This document shows, in pieces, positions 1 to 12,113 of a DNA stretch of 60,000 nucleotides (positions within the stretch are counted from its first letter, which is position 1; each line of letters opens with the position of its first letter). This DNA comes from Cryptomeria japonica. Its lineage: Eukaryota; Streptophyta; Pinopsida; Cupressales; Cupressaceae. The notes under the pieces are model-generated. The model was not told where the DNA came from. It ran no database searches and saw only the letters and a list, made by a program, of their open reading frames with translations. The stretch spans positions 468,834,008-468,894,007 of the forward strand of contig NC_081405.1 in NCBI RefSeq assembly GCF_030272615.1, written 5' to 3'. The position numbers and the translations under genes were made by a program.

Positions 1-822
1 ATAGGTGACATCAAGGTTGGAGTAAAATGGGGCCAAAATGGGCCCAATAAAGATGAAAATGAGACATGGTAAAATATGAGCACAAACATGAGGTTTAAAT
101 TGTACTAGTTACAATTTATGACACTACAATTACAATAGTAACATTTTCCATTAAAGGATTGATTTATGATCTTACTCCCACATTCACTAGCTTTATGTCC
201 AAATCTATTGCATAAAAAATAACTACCATTATAAGATGGATAACTAAAGGAACAAGAGGAGGTTTCCTGACATTCTTTGAGTTTTTATTTTCAATCTAAT
301 TCTTTTGATCTTTGTTAAAGTTTTTCAAATCACCCTTCATCTTTTTTTATCCTATATCCTTATTCCTATACGACTTGGAAAATTCACCATCTTCAAAACT
401 AAGTTTACCATATCTTTACTCTATTTCTGAACACATAGCATAGCATCAAGTACCTAACTTCCACCTTTGAGTTTTAGCCCATTGTTGATATGATCCTTAG
501 CATCTTTTAGTTCCTTCTTTAGTTTAATTAATTCTTCCTCAAATCTTGAAAACTATTTAGTCTTCTCATCAATCTTTGTTTCAAACTAATCAATAACCTT
601 ATTTCCTCTATCAAGCAAGCTTTTTGGATAAGAGATATTTTCAATTGCATTCTTATGTTATTTTCTTTCATATAGGTATACCAATGTAGATTTCAACTCT
701 TTGTCCATGTCAACAACACTATCAACATCATCCCAAGAATCCATGTCATTCAATTCTTCTTTGACCATAGAGTTAAAAATCCCATATCTACCTCACTATT
801 AAGCTATCTCTTTAGGAACCAA
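1..822 (-). pseudogene. Ty1/copia gag remnant (5' part of a minus-strand element)
   Basis: Read on the minus strand, this region follows an LTR and a degenerate primer-binding site and encodes a broken gag-like protein. Its clearest part (about 120-235) reads LCNRFGHKASEC, a retroviral-type zinc knuckle (CX2CX3GHX4C) whose first Cys has become Tyr. A second partial knuckle, GKCYYCN, follows. Nearer the LTR (about 485-540) is a charged helix, LIKLKKELKDAKDHI, as expected between the gag core and the knuckles. Stops and frameshifts are frequent. Protease, integrase and RT would lie beyond the left edge. Two knuckles and the LTR type fit a Sirevirus-like copia gag, which is inference. Confidence 0.65.
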
Positions 823-837
823 TTCTCTAATAGCAAT
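823..837 (-). other. degenerate primer-binding site (initiator tRNA-Met type)
   Basis: On the minus strand the bases directly after the LTR read ATTGCTATTAGAG. The usual plant initiator-Met site is TTGGTATCAGAGC, so the match is good with CAG changed to TAG. It lies exactly between the LTR end and the gag remnant, which fixes the element's orientation. Confidence 0.6.
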
Positions 838-2267
838 TGTTGAAGACTACCAAATGCTAAGAGGGGGAAGGAATTAGCATATACCAAAACTTGAACATTA
901 AAACACTTAATTCATAATCTTCATTCAACATATATGCATGAAAGTGAATTAAAAAAATAACAAACTCATCCACATAAAAACACTAGGAATTTTGCATGGA
1001 AAAACTAAACTGGGAAAACCCATGGTGAGACTCTGAATCAAAATATATAAAAAATTTATTTACAATTATTTAGGCCATAGGCTAGGGGAATCGTTTCTTT
1101 AGATGTACAGACTAAGGTGCACAACCTTAGGAAAGATACAAAAGAGAGACTTGCTCAAATGAAGATCACTTCTTCAAGGAAAGATACTGAACAACTGTCT
1201 AGATACAATAGGAATAAGAAATTTGAATTGTAGATGCAATAACATCTACCAAAATGTGGATAACACTTCACATCATAATTCTCATCTGATATATCTTTGC
1301 TTTGTAACACATCTAAACCTCTGCATACATCACATTCTCATCATATTACTTCATCTTCATATAGGTGCATACCATCTATCCATCCACACATCACACATAT
1401 ATCCCACACATATTCCACATCTTAACACAATTGATCTATTCTTTATATATCAAATAGAATACTAATAAATTATGTTAGGTCGTCTTAATAGATGTAACAT
1501 GTATATGTGTTATCAACCCAAAATAATGAATGTAGAAGACAAATAAGACGTGTAACTATTCACACCAAGTCAGTACACCTTCCAATTATCCTCATAAAGG
1601 TTGTACACACAACCACAGAGGCCAAAACACATAAGTTGGTTCATATCAAACTGTTTTACCCAATATATGTGGTTCACCACAAAAGAAGCATGATGCATTA
1701 GGAACAATATCCAATGATCCACAAAAACCTCAAGGCAATATAAATATGAGGAAAGCAACGCATTCCTTTGCACACTCTTGAAACTGTACCAATACATAAA
1801 TAACGATAATAAAAAAATCATTCAACTGGAAAACTAAGATTAGTTTGCCATAATCATTCTACTGCAATCTTCATAGCCATCTAATACATATCCGATGTAG
1901 AAATATATTTCGGACAAAAATACAGTTTAGCAAAATAGTCAATAGAGATAGCAAGACATTTTCCAAATTGAACAAAAGGAATTAATCTTCCAAATTTACA
2001 TCATATCATCAATGTTAGCCATCTAGAAAGCTTATAGATAGTTAACATAACATATTCACCTATTCTTGAAAACACCACATCAAACTGCACATAACTCTAT
2101 ATCATATTACTAATAGATATACATTGAGATTACATCTAGACCAACAACTAGATGCAACCAAACATTAGGGACCTTAACCAGGATAAGCTACCATACCATA
2201 CACTTCACCATATATTGTTGTGTTACATCACTTCTAGACCAACAATGCCAACATATAGACCTCAACA
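838..2267 (-). repeat. 5' LTR of minus-strand copia element
   Basis: The unit starts TGTTGA and ends TCAACA on the plus strand, a 6-bp terminal inverted repeat typical of copia LTRs. On its left is the PBS-like site followed by gag, so in element sense it is the 5' LTR. At 995-1030 it carries a CATGGAAAA...GGGAAAACCCATGG block, found at a similar distance from the sense 3' end in three other LTRs of this window. The second LTR and the matching TSD are outside the window; the bases right of the LTR are ATAGA. Confidence 0.65.
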
Positions 2268-3639
2268 ATAGATTTGACATCAATTGATGAGAGCCAATTA
2301 TAGCCCATTTTATACCATACTTTAGATAATTTCATACACCTTTACCCTCATTTCCACATTCTATTTCTATTCAATTTCACTGTTTTAGGTTGCATATGAT
2401 TAAATATTAGTAATTAGTATTTATATACTTTTGAGATGGAATTATGAAAATTAATTATTGATTGTTATTATTAATAGGCATTATTATCTTCTTCCTTGGA
2501 AGATATGTTTTACAAGATGAAAGTTTAAGGGTGCAGGTCCTCTTGTCATTTTCTAATCAGGACATGATGTGTATTAATTTGGGACATGCATAGTTGCTTC
2601 CAAGATGGTATAGTTGCTAACTGTACACTATTGGTTACCTTCCCTTGGTTCTTTTTGCAAACATTCTACACCCACGTTGGTTTCTCTTCATCATATCTTA
2701 TTATGGACAATGCAAACTCGTGCAAGATGCATTTTCCAACTGCATAGAGTCCTTCGGTTTTCATTTGCTGTTAAGAGAATATATTATTTTTGTGACCAAA
2801 TGATATCCCATGATTTTCTATAGTAACTAATGCATCCACGTGAAATAATAATGTGTGGGAAACGCTCTCTCTCAAGGAAACTGTAAATACTCATTTTGGG
2901 TGAACAGATATGTTTGGCAGAACCGCAGATCTCCTCATAGCTATTCTTGCTCATTGTTATAACAAATTTGTTTGGCATGAATAACCACCATTCCCTTTAT
3001 TTTATTTGTAACTACTTATAGCCTGTAAATAAGGTTGTATGTTACCTATTGTTTTCTTATCATAAGTTATCTTTATTTTTGGTCTATATGTGTTGTAAAG
3101 CTACGTCTATATAATCAGCAAGAGACATAAGTAGTGGGGGATATATATGTACAGTTCTACAGAATGCACAACAACATGCAGAGATTATTATCATTTTAAA
3201 AAATAAATTCTATATTTGTGTGCATGATTACAAAGCTGTAAAACCAAATCTTTTCTTCATCACCAGGCAGCTAAGGAGGCGGGCCCACTCTGAAGTTACT
3301 CAGTGATTATTTTCATTTATGTATAGAGTGCATTTGAGTTTGTTTTTATTTGTATTTTGATTAGTTTAGCATTGTATGGTATGTATTTAATCATAATATA
3401 TTAGTTTATATATTCAATATTCATACTTGATTGTGTAATAATATCTATTTCATTTGAATTCAATTATGAATTAATTAAGGATTCTTTGTGAGTTGCAGCT
3501 ATTTTCATTGCAGATTATTTTTGCTGAGTTGTCTCAGTTTTTGATGTTCCTATCACTGGGGTTTATTTGTTTTTTCATAGATTTTCTTTTGTGTGTTGTA
3601 GCTGCATTCATAATCCCTCATCTCACAACTATCACCCCT
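2268..3639. other. unassigned AT-rich sequence, no gene recognised
   Basis: Between the copia LTR and the decayed ORF on the minus strand I see only AT-rich sequence with short chance ORFs. A GC-richer patch at 3265-3303 (QLRRRAHSEV in one frame) resembles an exon but cannot be supported alone. No tandem repeats, terminal repeats or RNA genes are visible. Confidence 0.5.
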
Positions 3640-5450
3640 TGATGGCATATTGCTCGAACACCTTTCACAAGCTTACGCTCTCGGATTGACACAAATAGAC
3701 CAAGCTGAATTTCATCATACATTATTAATTATTTCTTAATTATTTGCCCCAGTGTTGGCCTATCATCAATGACAACAAAGACTCATATGTGCAACACTTT
3801 TGAGAGTTTGCAAGAAGTTTCACCATGGTGTTGAGCTAAAATTCTACAATATCTCTCATATGACCAAATTATGCTTTGATCTTTTCCTTTTGATTAGTTA
3901 GCAGATTTAACTACATAGACAAATTCTCTATCAAAAAATATACCATTACCATCTATATCCTTCTTCAAGTCTAGAGTACTAGACAATTACACAATATGTG
4001 CTTCCAAATTATCTATTTGACTAGGTAAATATCTTTGGTGGATATAGGCCACTAGTGACAAAATTGATATATCACCACTACATCCTTTACACTCTTGTCA
4101 AAAGATCTTATACCTTCTAGCAAGAAGCTATGTGCAACTTCACATTTATTCACTAATTATTCTAATTGCTTCTCTTTTATTCTCTTTTCAACATCTTTCA
4201 AAAATTTTGCTTCCTGGTTAGAAACATGATCTTCAAGCTACTAAGCAAAACCTATAGCTACTTTGCATTAGCCAATGTCTCATCCAACATGAGTTCTAGA
4301 AGTTTCTCATGGAGAAACTTCATTTCATCATCAATAACTTCTAAGATTTGTATATGAGATTTAATTTATTTCTTACATGCAGAATGGTGAAGTATATCAC
4401 CCAAATATAACATGGAAAGGGGTACAAGTGGTTAAGGTCCCTCAAATCTTGTTTCATAGGTACTTGAAGTACCTAAGTAGTCACGATTGGTTTAAACTAT
4501 AACTACAACTTTAACAATTATGATGTAGAGTCTCTGGAGGGACAGGAAGATTCTCCACCAAACATAATACTCCTTTCTTCTTCTATCTTCTTCTCTTGTT
4601 CTTGCTCTTTCTCTATACCCTTATGCTCTTCTTCTTGTGTATTATGTAGAATCTCTTCTATAATTGTTTTAACATTCTTATTAGTCTTCATGTGATCACC
4701 TAGACCAATTTATGGATCTCCATCACCACCTAAGAATTTACTAGTTCTCTTCTTTGAATCAATTGTACTGCTAGCAAAACCAAGTGTACTCCCTTCTAGA
4801 CTAGTTTTCATGTTTGTATTCTCTATAAGAGAAGATAAATAATTCCTTATCTCTTATGTAGGCTCAAATTTTTCATCCTCACTTTGCATGACTATCCTCT
4901 AATAGTTATCCATATCAACTCCTATTATGATATTCACTCTTTCTTTTGTTCTAAATCTTGTATTAAGAGCCTACACAATATTGGCTCTATATTCCTTTGA
5001 TAAAGGAATACACACCACATCTAAAGCTCATGCCCTCACATTAGATTCTTTCATTAGTGCATCCTTCCTTATTTTTGTTAAGGCTTATAGCAAATCCATA
5101 GGTAACTTATTTGCAATATCATTCACATTCTTGTCAAAGGTGATTAGATATGAGATAATGGATTTTTCTATCTTCTCTTTTTCTTTCAAAGAGGCATTCT
5201 TACATAATTTTGCAGATACCTGCTAGGACTCATGTTGAAAAATAGAATTCACTGTGTTGTCAAAATCAAGTGGTTGATAATCAACATCAACTACAGGGGA
5301 ACCTATATTCTTCTTCTTTCCCTTTGTCTTCTCTAGTTATTTCTTCTTCACTTCTTTCATATTCTTTGGAGGGATGTCAGTTGAAGAGATAAAATTTCTC
5401 TCTGACTAAGAGGCTATTATCCTTGATTTTTACGTTATGAAAATCTAGGG
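3640..5450 (-). pseudogene. decayed ORF with acidic and coiled-coil segments, retroelement-associated
   Basis: One minus-strand reading frame runs with interruptions from about 5.4 to 4.5 kb. It first gives a lysine-rich helical segment (for example DKNVNDIANKLPMDLL near 5.1 kb), then a Ser/Gly/Lys segment (SSTIDSKKRTSKFLGGDGDP near 4.75 kb), then a glutamate-rich coiled coil (EKEQEQEKKIEEERS near 4.6 kb). A further broken helical part continues to about 3.6 kb. Internal stops are TAG, TAA or TGA where a residue is expected, so this is a relic. No catalytic domain is visible. Accessory ORFs of this style occur in several decayed elements here (8.2-11.6 kb, 14.4-17.9 kb). I do not recognise the family; an env-like or gag-like accessory ORF is possible. 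Confidence 0.4.
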
Positions 5451-5569
5451 ATACCCCACAAATTTTTGCCCATTCTTGGTTTTAAAGCTCTAAGCATGCT
5501 TTACGAGACAACATAGTCATCTCAAGTGCATTTTTCCCCTACATTTTCCCATTTCTCACTAAGGGTGAG

Positions 5570-8070
5570 TTTTAGGTGTCAATCGGGTTCATAAACCTGA
5601 TTTACATCTTGGAACTCAGGTTTATAAACCCAATTTACACCTCTTCTTAACCTTTTTGCCCCCAAGGTGAAAATTAGGTTTATAAACCCGATTTGCACCT
5701 ATTAATCGCTCTTTGAGTTATTAATATTTCTTAATGTTTCATTTGATTGGGAGTCTTATACTTGGTTTTTAATCTCTTCTTCCTACATTTCCATCCTTAC
5801 TTTTCATTCCAAATTGATCAGGAGTCATGGGAGGAGTTTTTTCTTAGATTTTTACTCCAACAATCCGTGTTTTTCGGGTATATTCTCTTTCACTGTTCTT
5901 TGTGCTAGGGTTTAGAAACCCTTTTATTTTCAATGCATTTTGTTATTGTATGATTTTTAAATGCATTTTATTTGATTTGTATGGCTTTACCACATTTAGT
6001 AGTGGTGTCGCACAAGTTCACTGGCTCAAATGACACCATGTTTGTGATGTCATTCAGGTTAATGGACCCAAGTGATACTCACTCTTTTTCGTGCCCTTGT
6101 TTTTGTTATCATTTTTGTATTATACCCCAAACATGATGGAGCTCATGTCTAAGGACCCATGCGGCCTCACCATTTTATAACTATCACATTGTTCTCCTTT
6201 GTGATGTAGCGAGGGGTTGTAGGCTCGCCATGCAACACATTTCACATTAGTACTGTTGGCAACAACAATGAAGGGAAACTGAGAGGGAGGTGAATCAATT
6301 TTCACTGAATTAAACAATTTAAGCACAATCTTAGATCTAATCAACTACAACAAGAATAAAGATGAATACAATAGCAACCACATACATAACACCAATATTT
6401 TGACATGGAAAACTCTCTTAAGGGAAAAACCATGGTGGGAGCCTACCCACATTGAGATAAAACTCTGTAGTAGTATATGTAAATATTACAATGGTGAATA
6501 CACATGCATTCAGGCACACTACCTAGAGCTCATTGCTCAAAATAAGATGACCCAGAAGGCTCCAACCCTCAAGGAAGGTTCACTACCTTACAATAATATT
6601 CAGACTACAATCTGGTTAAGATGAACTGAAAGAAAAACATCTTTTAATGCCTGAGGATAGTTTTGGTTAAGCTCATTGGTCTACCTGCAACAATCTTTGC
6701 TCAATATATTATACTAAAGGATAAATTCTCTTATGTGCACATACACCACTCTCTGATAATGCAGACACCTCTACTATACATGAATTAGATGAATCTAAAA
6801 CCTATTTATACAATTCATCAACCTTGACTACAAGATCGGCCAAACCCTCAACCCTTAATTATAAAATTATATCACATGATTCATAAATAAATCAGCGGAC
6901 CAATAAAATGCCATAGGAAAGATAGCGTGGACCCAAATAAAATCCTAAAATGTGCAACACCACCATAAATCTCACCAAGATCAACCGCAACACACTACAC
7001 CACCGAAAATACTGCATAACATGAAAATATCACAGGACCCCAAATATATTCAAGAACATGCACAATGATCAATGCAGACCACCAAAACAAATAGGACATG
7101 ATTGAGAAACACCAACAAGCACATTAGAACCATCCGCAATAGCTGCACTAATGCTACTTATCCAAATCTCATCGATCAACACGTTAATGCTCAAGAACAC
7201 TCAACAACAACAATTCAGACTAGAAGGATAACTTGTGGAGAACCGAATCATGAACCCTCTAAAGTCAAGATACACATGAACATCCAAAACACTCTCCCAA
7301 ATCCGTAGCTTAAGTTATGATCATATAAAAGCACAATGGATCAATCACTAGAACACTGCAATACTGAACACAAAAGAACAATCTTCATACCGGAATCCAC
7401 AACTTGATCAAATCACCACATAGCATCATGGAATAAATAATGAATGAAGTATCTCTAGTTGATTCAACATCCATAATAGATCAACCATTAGATCAACTCA
7501 CTGCAATCACCGGATCACCAAAACACAGGAATATGTTGACATCAATGACAACAACATATCCTAGTAGTAGCAATATCCAACGATGGGTTTGTGACCCTTG
7601 TTGTGCACTAAGTCTTTGTTTTACCCTGCACATTGCCATATACTAAGGATGGTGCTTGATGGGGCCATAGGCTCACCATGCACCAAATCTTTATGTATGG
7701 TGGCTTTACAACCCTTCCAAACATTAATGTTATTACCATGCCTTTCCTTTGGTGTAAGGCATGTTTACAAACCCACCCTAAACTAAAGTTGCTAAGTTGT
7801 TTTAAAGGTGTGTGGTGGGTTTGTAATACTGCCTTACACCTTGATTTACCATTTGATTTCTCATGGTGTATGGCGGGGATATAAACCCACCTTACACCTT
7901 GATTTGTTTTTACACTTTTTCCTAAGTGTAATTCGGGTTTGTAAACTTGAATTACACCTATTTTTTGCATTTTCCCAAGTAAAATTGGGGTTTATAAACC
8001 TGAATCACACCTATTAGCTGCACTTTCTCATAAGTGTATTTTATGATTATAAACCTAAATTGCACTTATT
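5570..8070. repeat. tandem array of ~38-nt palindromic units, split by an LTR
   Basis: Units have the form AGGTGT-n-GGGTTTATAAACCC-n-ACACCT, each an imperfect palindrome of about 36-38 nt. Clear units lie at 5574-5609, 5665-5700, 7805-7842, 7863-7900, 7923-7960, 7976-8013 and 8031-8068. More degenerate ones are near 5613-5642, 6205-6240, 7650-7686, 7693-7729 and 7750-7787. In the right block, spacing is 53-60 bp. The array is interrupted by the LTR at 6254-7582 and ends about 100 bp before the decayed ORF at 8.19 kb. Open frames across it, such as a 120-codon minus frame at 7608-7970, are by-products of the repeat period. Confidence 0.8.
6254..7582 (-). mobile_element. copia-type LTR (probably solo) inserted in the palindromic array
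   Basis: It starts TGTTGG and ends CCAACG, close to a TGTTGG/CCAACA inverted pair. It carries the CATGGAAAA...GGGAAAAACCATGG block at 6404-6440, about 150 bp from its sense 3' end. Its sense start contains GTTGTCATTGATGTCAACA, like the other copia-type LTR starts here. Palindromic units lie on both sides, so it interrupts a once-continuous array. No internal coding region is present, hence probably a solo LTR. A convincing 5-bp TSD is not visible (AGTAC left, ATGGG right), so the boundaries could be off by a few bases. Confidence 0.65.
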
Positions 8071-8190
8071 GTACACACGTAAATGGATTATTTAAGCCCA
8101 ATTTACCTCAGAACTACCAAGATACAATGAGGGTTTTGGAAACCTTGATGGCCTCAAATGCATCATTTTTAGGAGATTGTTCAATTCATA

Positions 8191-11100
8191 ATGAACAAAA
8201 TGGGTGATCAATTACACTTCCACAATATTGATGATTTTTCCTGTCATAGTGTTGCCATTGTACAAATTATAGAAGCTTATCTAAGTAAGAAGTAGATGAA
8301 TTTCAAAAAGAAAGACCCTCATCCCATCTTCCCAACTTCTTTAGTCTTGTTGAAAATAGATCATATAAGAGACACAAAGATAGTTCATGTTGACCTAACT
8401 GAATTCCTAAAGAGGGTTGAGCATCTTTTTTATACAACAAAATGGAATCTATCATTAACAGTGTAATCCATCTAGTGGTGGCCTTCCCTATGTCTTCTCA
8501 AGACCTTGAAATTACATGGCAATTGCATGCCACTTTGATCCTAATAGCAAAAGTGTCAAAAATACCTGTGGTAAGAAATTGATCAGGATGAACAAGGATT
8601 TATTTGACACTATCTTCAATTTTTCTAGCATTAAGAAATATTTAGATATCACTATTCAATCAACTCAAGCCTACTATGACAAACATTCTGAGAAGTGTAG
8701 GAGGAACATGAATGATAACTAGTTGAAGACCCTGAGGCCTACCATTTCTAGATGGCCGAAAACTCTTCCAAGAAGTGACTTTATTGAAGAAGTTAATGAT
8801 TTAATAACTCTTCATAATAGAGTAAAAGAATTTCCCACTTCTAACACTTTCTATAAATGGATGTATCAATACAACCATGTGATTAGATAGAATAAGGAGA
8901 AAATATTCTAGGGAAAATAGATCAGGGATGCCATTTGTGAGAAGCTTACAAAGGTACCTACCACTCTCAAGTTCTACATGAACTCTTACTTGGTTTATGT
9001 TGTAGCTTCAATGAGACACTTTCCTAGACTCTTTGGAATGAGAGATAGGAGGTAGGTTGAGGTACACAAATATTACTCCTAGTTGGTTCTTCAGAATAGT
9101 TTCAATGATGCCTTCTTTGGGTATCATATGTGTATGTTAAATAAAGACTTGTATAATAAGAGGGTGTTTTATCATTCCTAGGAGGTGGTAAACCAATATG
9201 GATGTATGTTCCTACAATTTCCAACTTTCACATATCTTAGGGTTGGGTGTTTCAATCGTGAACCTTCCATGCTTCCTAGATATCCCTCAAACAAAATTGT
9301 GTTAATGGAGCTAGCTCATCAAATGGTGGTGGTTCATGAGGCCCAATCTGGCTCTCATAAAATGGGTTTTAAGTTTACTCTTACCATTAGTAGTATTCTA
9401 TCAATTCAATCTCCAACGCTAGGGTAATAGAAGAAGAGATGAGGAGAGTGAATATGAAGTTCTTCAAGGCTAGGAGGGATTTTGATTATAGAGGGATGAG
9501 AAATAAGTTGAAAAAAGCATATGTTCATGTGCACCATATAGAAGATGTTTGGGTTGATTGTTGAACTGAGCATGATATTAGGAAGCTTGATTATTATTAT
9601 AGTTGATCTAATCCAGGAGTTCAACCTTACTTACATCCCAAATGATCTAGAGGAATATGGTAATATCTTGGACCCCTATGTTGACAAGAAAGTTGCTTCT
9701 ACCCCTTTACCTCTCATTCAATGGTCACAAAAGGAGTACACTTCCATTTGGGATATATTTTAGTGTATTCTTGTGAATACTAATGTATGGATTTTAAACA
9801 AAGTTATTCAATCGAAACCCTTCTCATTTGGCTGTGAAGATGACACAACTGGTCCACTTGACAATAGGTCAAAAAATAAAAAACAAGAACAAACAAGGTC
9901 CTGCCACTCCAACAAAAGGCTCCCAAATTCAAGTTCATAATTGGAACCAAGAAAGGGAAAGCCCAAGGAGAGACGTCAGCCTCTAATGTTCATGAGACAC
10001 AAGAGTTTGAAGTACTAGATGAACAATTGGAAGATGAGAATCCTAATGAAGAACTTATTGATGTTGATCAGGTAGGAGATGGTTAGGAAGGTAATCAAGA
10101 GCAAGAAGAATATGATGAAGAAGGACTACCACAAGTAGATAAGTCCTTACCCCCAGTATCTCTTTGTTCACCTATAATGAAAAATCTTGTTTCTACTTGA
10201 GTCAGAGCCTCTAGTGGTCACTTATATATCTCCTAGCAATGTTGTTCATGTTTCTTCTACCAGTTCTAGTAAGTCTACCTTGGATACCCCTTTTGATAAC
10301 ATTGGTAATGTTTTCTCCACTTTTCCCAATTTTTCTGAGGTATATGTCTCTATGTTAGATGAACTTGATAAGTTTATGATAGAGAGTGCTCCTAAGATAA
10401 TTGATTCATCTCTTGAAAATCCTACCAATGTTGTTACTATAACCTCACCTATTTTAAATACCATTTTTCATGATTCAATCAATCCTTCTCAAGATGTAGT
10501 GGAAGGTGAGGATGATGACTCAAATTTTCCACCATGGTTATTTTCTAATGTTCCTAAAAGAAAAAAATAGGAGGTGTCTCCTAATGACTTTGACTTCAGT
10601 CAACTTGTTCCTATTAAACCCAAGACTACTAAGAAGGCTAAAACCTTGTCAAGGGTGAAGGTTGAAAAATCAAGGAATAAGTATGTCGAGGTTGGTATAC
10701 CTCCTCTAAAGATAGATATTGACAAGATTCAAGATTTAGACTATGTCATCAAAAGGATCGAGTTGGGAAAACAAACTCATGATTCTACTGCACAAGATTC
10801 TCAGTCAACTCTTGAAGCTCTTGTATTCAGATATGATGAGGATAAGGTTAAAAACAATCAAATCAAGGCATGATTTGAACAACTTGCCTCAATACTCATC
10901 AAAGTAACTAAGTCTTCAAAAGACATCAAACCAATGACTTCATCACTGGGTGAACAAGTTGTGAAATGAGTCGAGCAAGAAGTGTCACAGAGTAGAGTCA
11001 TGGGAGAATAGATGGGTAGGATTCTAAGTCAAGGTACATGGATCCTAATTTTATCTTTTACCATTGTTAATAACCTTGATGCCGTAAAGATAGAAGTGGA

Positions 11101-11640
11101 CAATATCATAGAAGATTTCTCCCAAGAACTAGAATCATAAGAGAAAGACTTTGAGGCATGTTTTAAACTTTAAGATGTTGATCTAGATGATCTCATATAG
11201 AACAATATTATTCCTTCATAGTGCATATATGTTGAACAACGAGAGGCATTGAAGCATCAAATGAGCATTGTAGAGTGCTTATTCAAGGATGTGAGGAAAG
11301 ATTAGAAAGAGTGTGCTGACAAGAAGAAAGAAATTGTTGATAAAATTTCTGAAATTTTGTGTGCTTTCCTTTATGAAAATGAAAAAGTTCTTGATATTGA
11401 TGAGGTCATCAAAGAATTCATCTTACTTGTGATTGCTGAAATTGAGAGAGGATTTTTCTTTGTCCTTGATTGATATATTTCTTAATCTTCAATTCATCTT
11501 GGATTTTTTGGATTCACTTATGAAGAAACAAAAGAAGTGTTGCACTGACTTAGAAGATTCCATCACTAGGGTCAAGATCGTCACCAGCCATACCCATAGA
11601 CCCAATGGAGTTCAAATGAATAATGCCTTGTAGAAGCTTG
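8191..11640 (+). pseudogene. long decayed retroelement ORF, function unknown
   Basis: A reading frame starts at an ATG at 8191 (MNKMGDQLHFHNIDDF), shifts by one near 8.5 kb, and then stays in one frame to about 10.87 kb through many single stops. Recognisable stretches are PTFTYLRVGCFNREP near 9.23 kb, a Ser/Thr-rich acidic segment at 10.19-10.56 kb and a basic segment PKTTKKAKTLSRVKVEKSR near 10.63 kb. A helical, probably coiled-coil tail runs to about 11.4 kb. Most stops are TAG. The ORF is followed at 11668 by a purine tract and an LTR-like start, so it probably lies just upstream of a 3' LTR. No RT, integrase or protease motif is seen. An env-like or accessory retrotransposon ORF is the best guess. 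Confidence 0.5.
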
Positions 11641-11667
11641 AAAAGTTCCAAAAGCAATATTCAGCTT

Positions 11668-11675
11668 GAGGAAAA
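11668..11675 (+). other. candidate polypurine tract
   Basis: GAGGAAAA directly precedes TGACACTTAG, a plausible LTR start, just after the decayed ORF. The position fits priming of plus-strand DNA synthesis for a plus-oriented element. The tract is short, so confidence is moderate. Confidence 0.4.
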
Positions 11676-12113
11676 TGACACTTAGTCATTCCCATATTTT
11701 TCCCAGTGGCATTTTGTTATGTCAATCGACACCTCAGGTGTCATTTTGTATATGCTCATGTCCACGTGTTAAGTACACAAGTCCTAAGTCAAATTGAACT
11801 CTACTTTTGACTTGGTCTTAGAATTAGTTGTAGTTTTCTATTTTCATGTTGCACCCCTTTTCTATATATATGAGAGTTGTTATTGTAATGAAGATCATCT
11901 TTTTTCCATCATTGTTTATGCAAGAAAACTCTGCCAAAGTGAAGAGCGAATTGAGACTTGGTATTCATTTTGTAAATTTGCAATTTAATCAAAGAGAAGA
12001 TAAGTTTGGCATTCAAACTTTGTTTCGAGAGAAAACTTGTGTATGGTATGAATTTTGTTATGTAATTTTTGTCATATTTTCTTGAAAGATTAAAGTTGAG
12101 TATAGTTTTTGAT

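Noticed and set aside
7608-7970. 120-codon open frame on the minus strand
   Set aside because: It spans the palindromic tandem array and its peptide repeats with the array period; a by-product of the repeats, not a gene.
5570-8070. CRISPR-like array
   Set aside because: Spacing between palindromic units is short and spacers are themselves degenerate repeat sequence; the setting is a plant nuclear genome.
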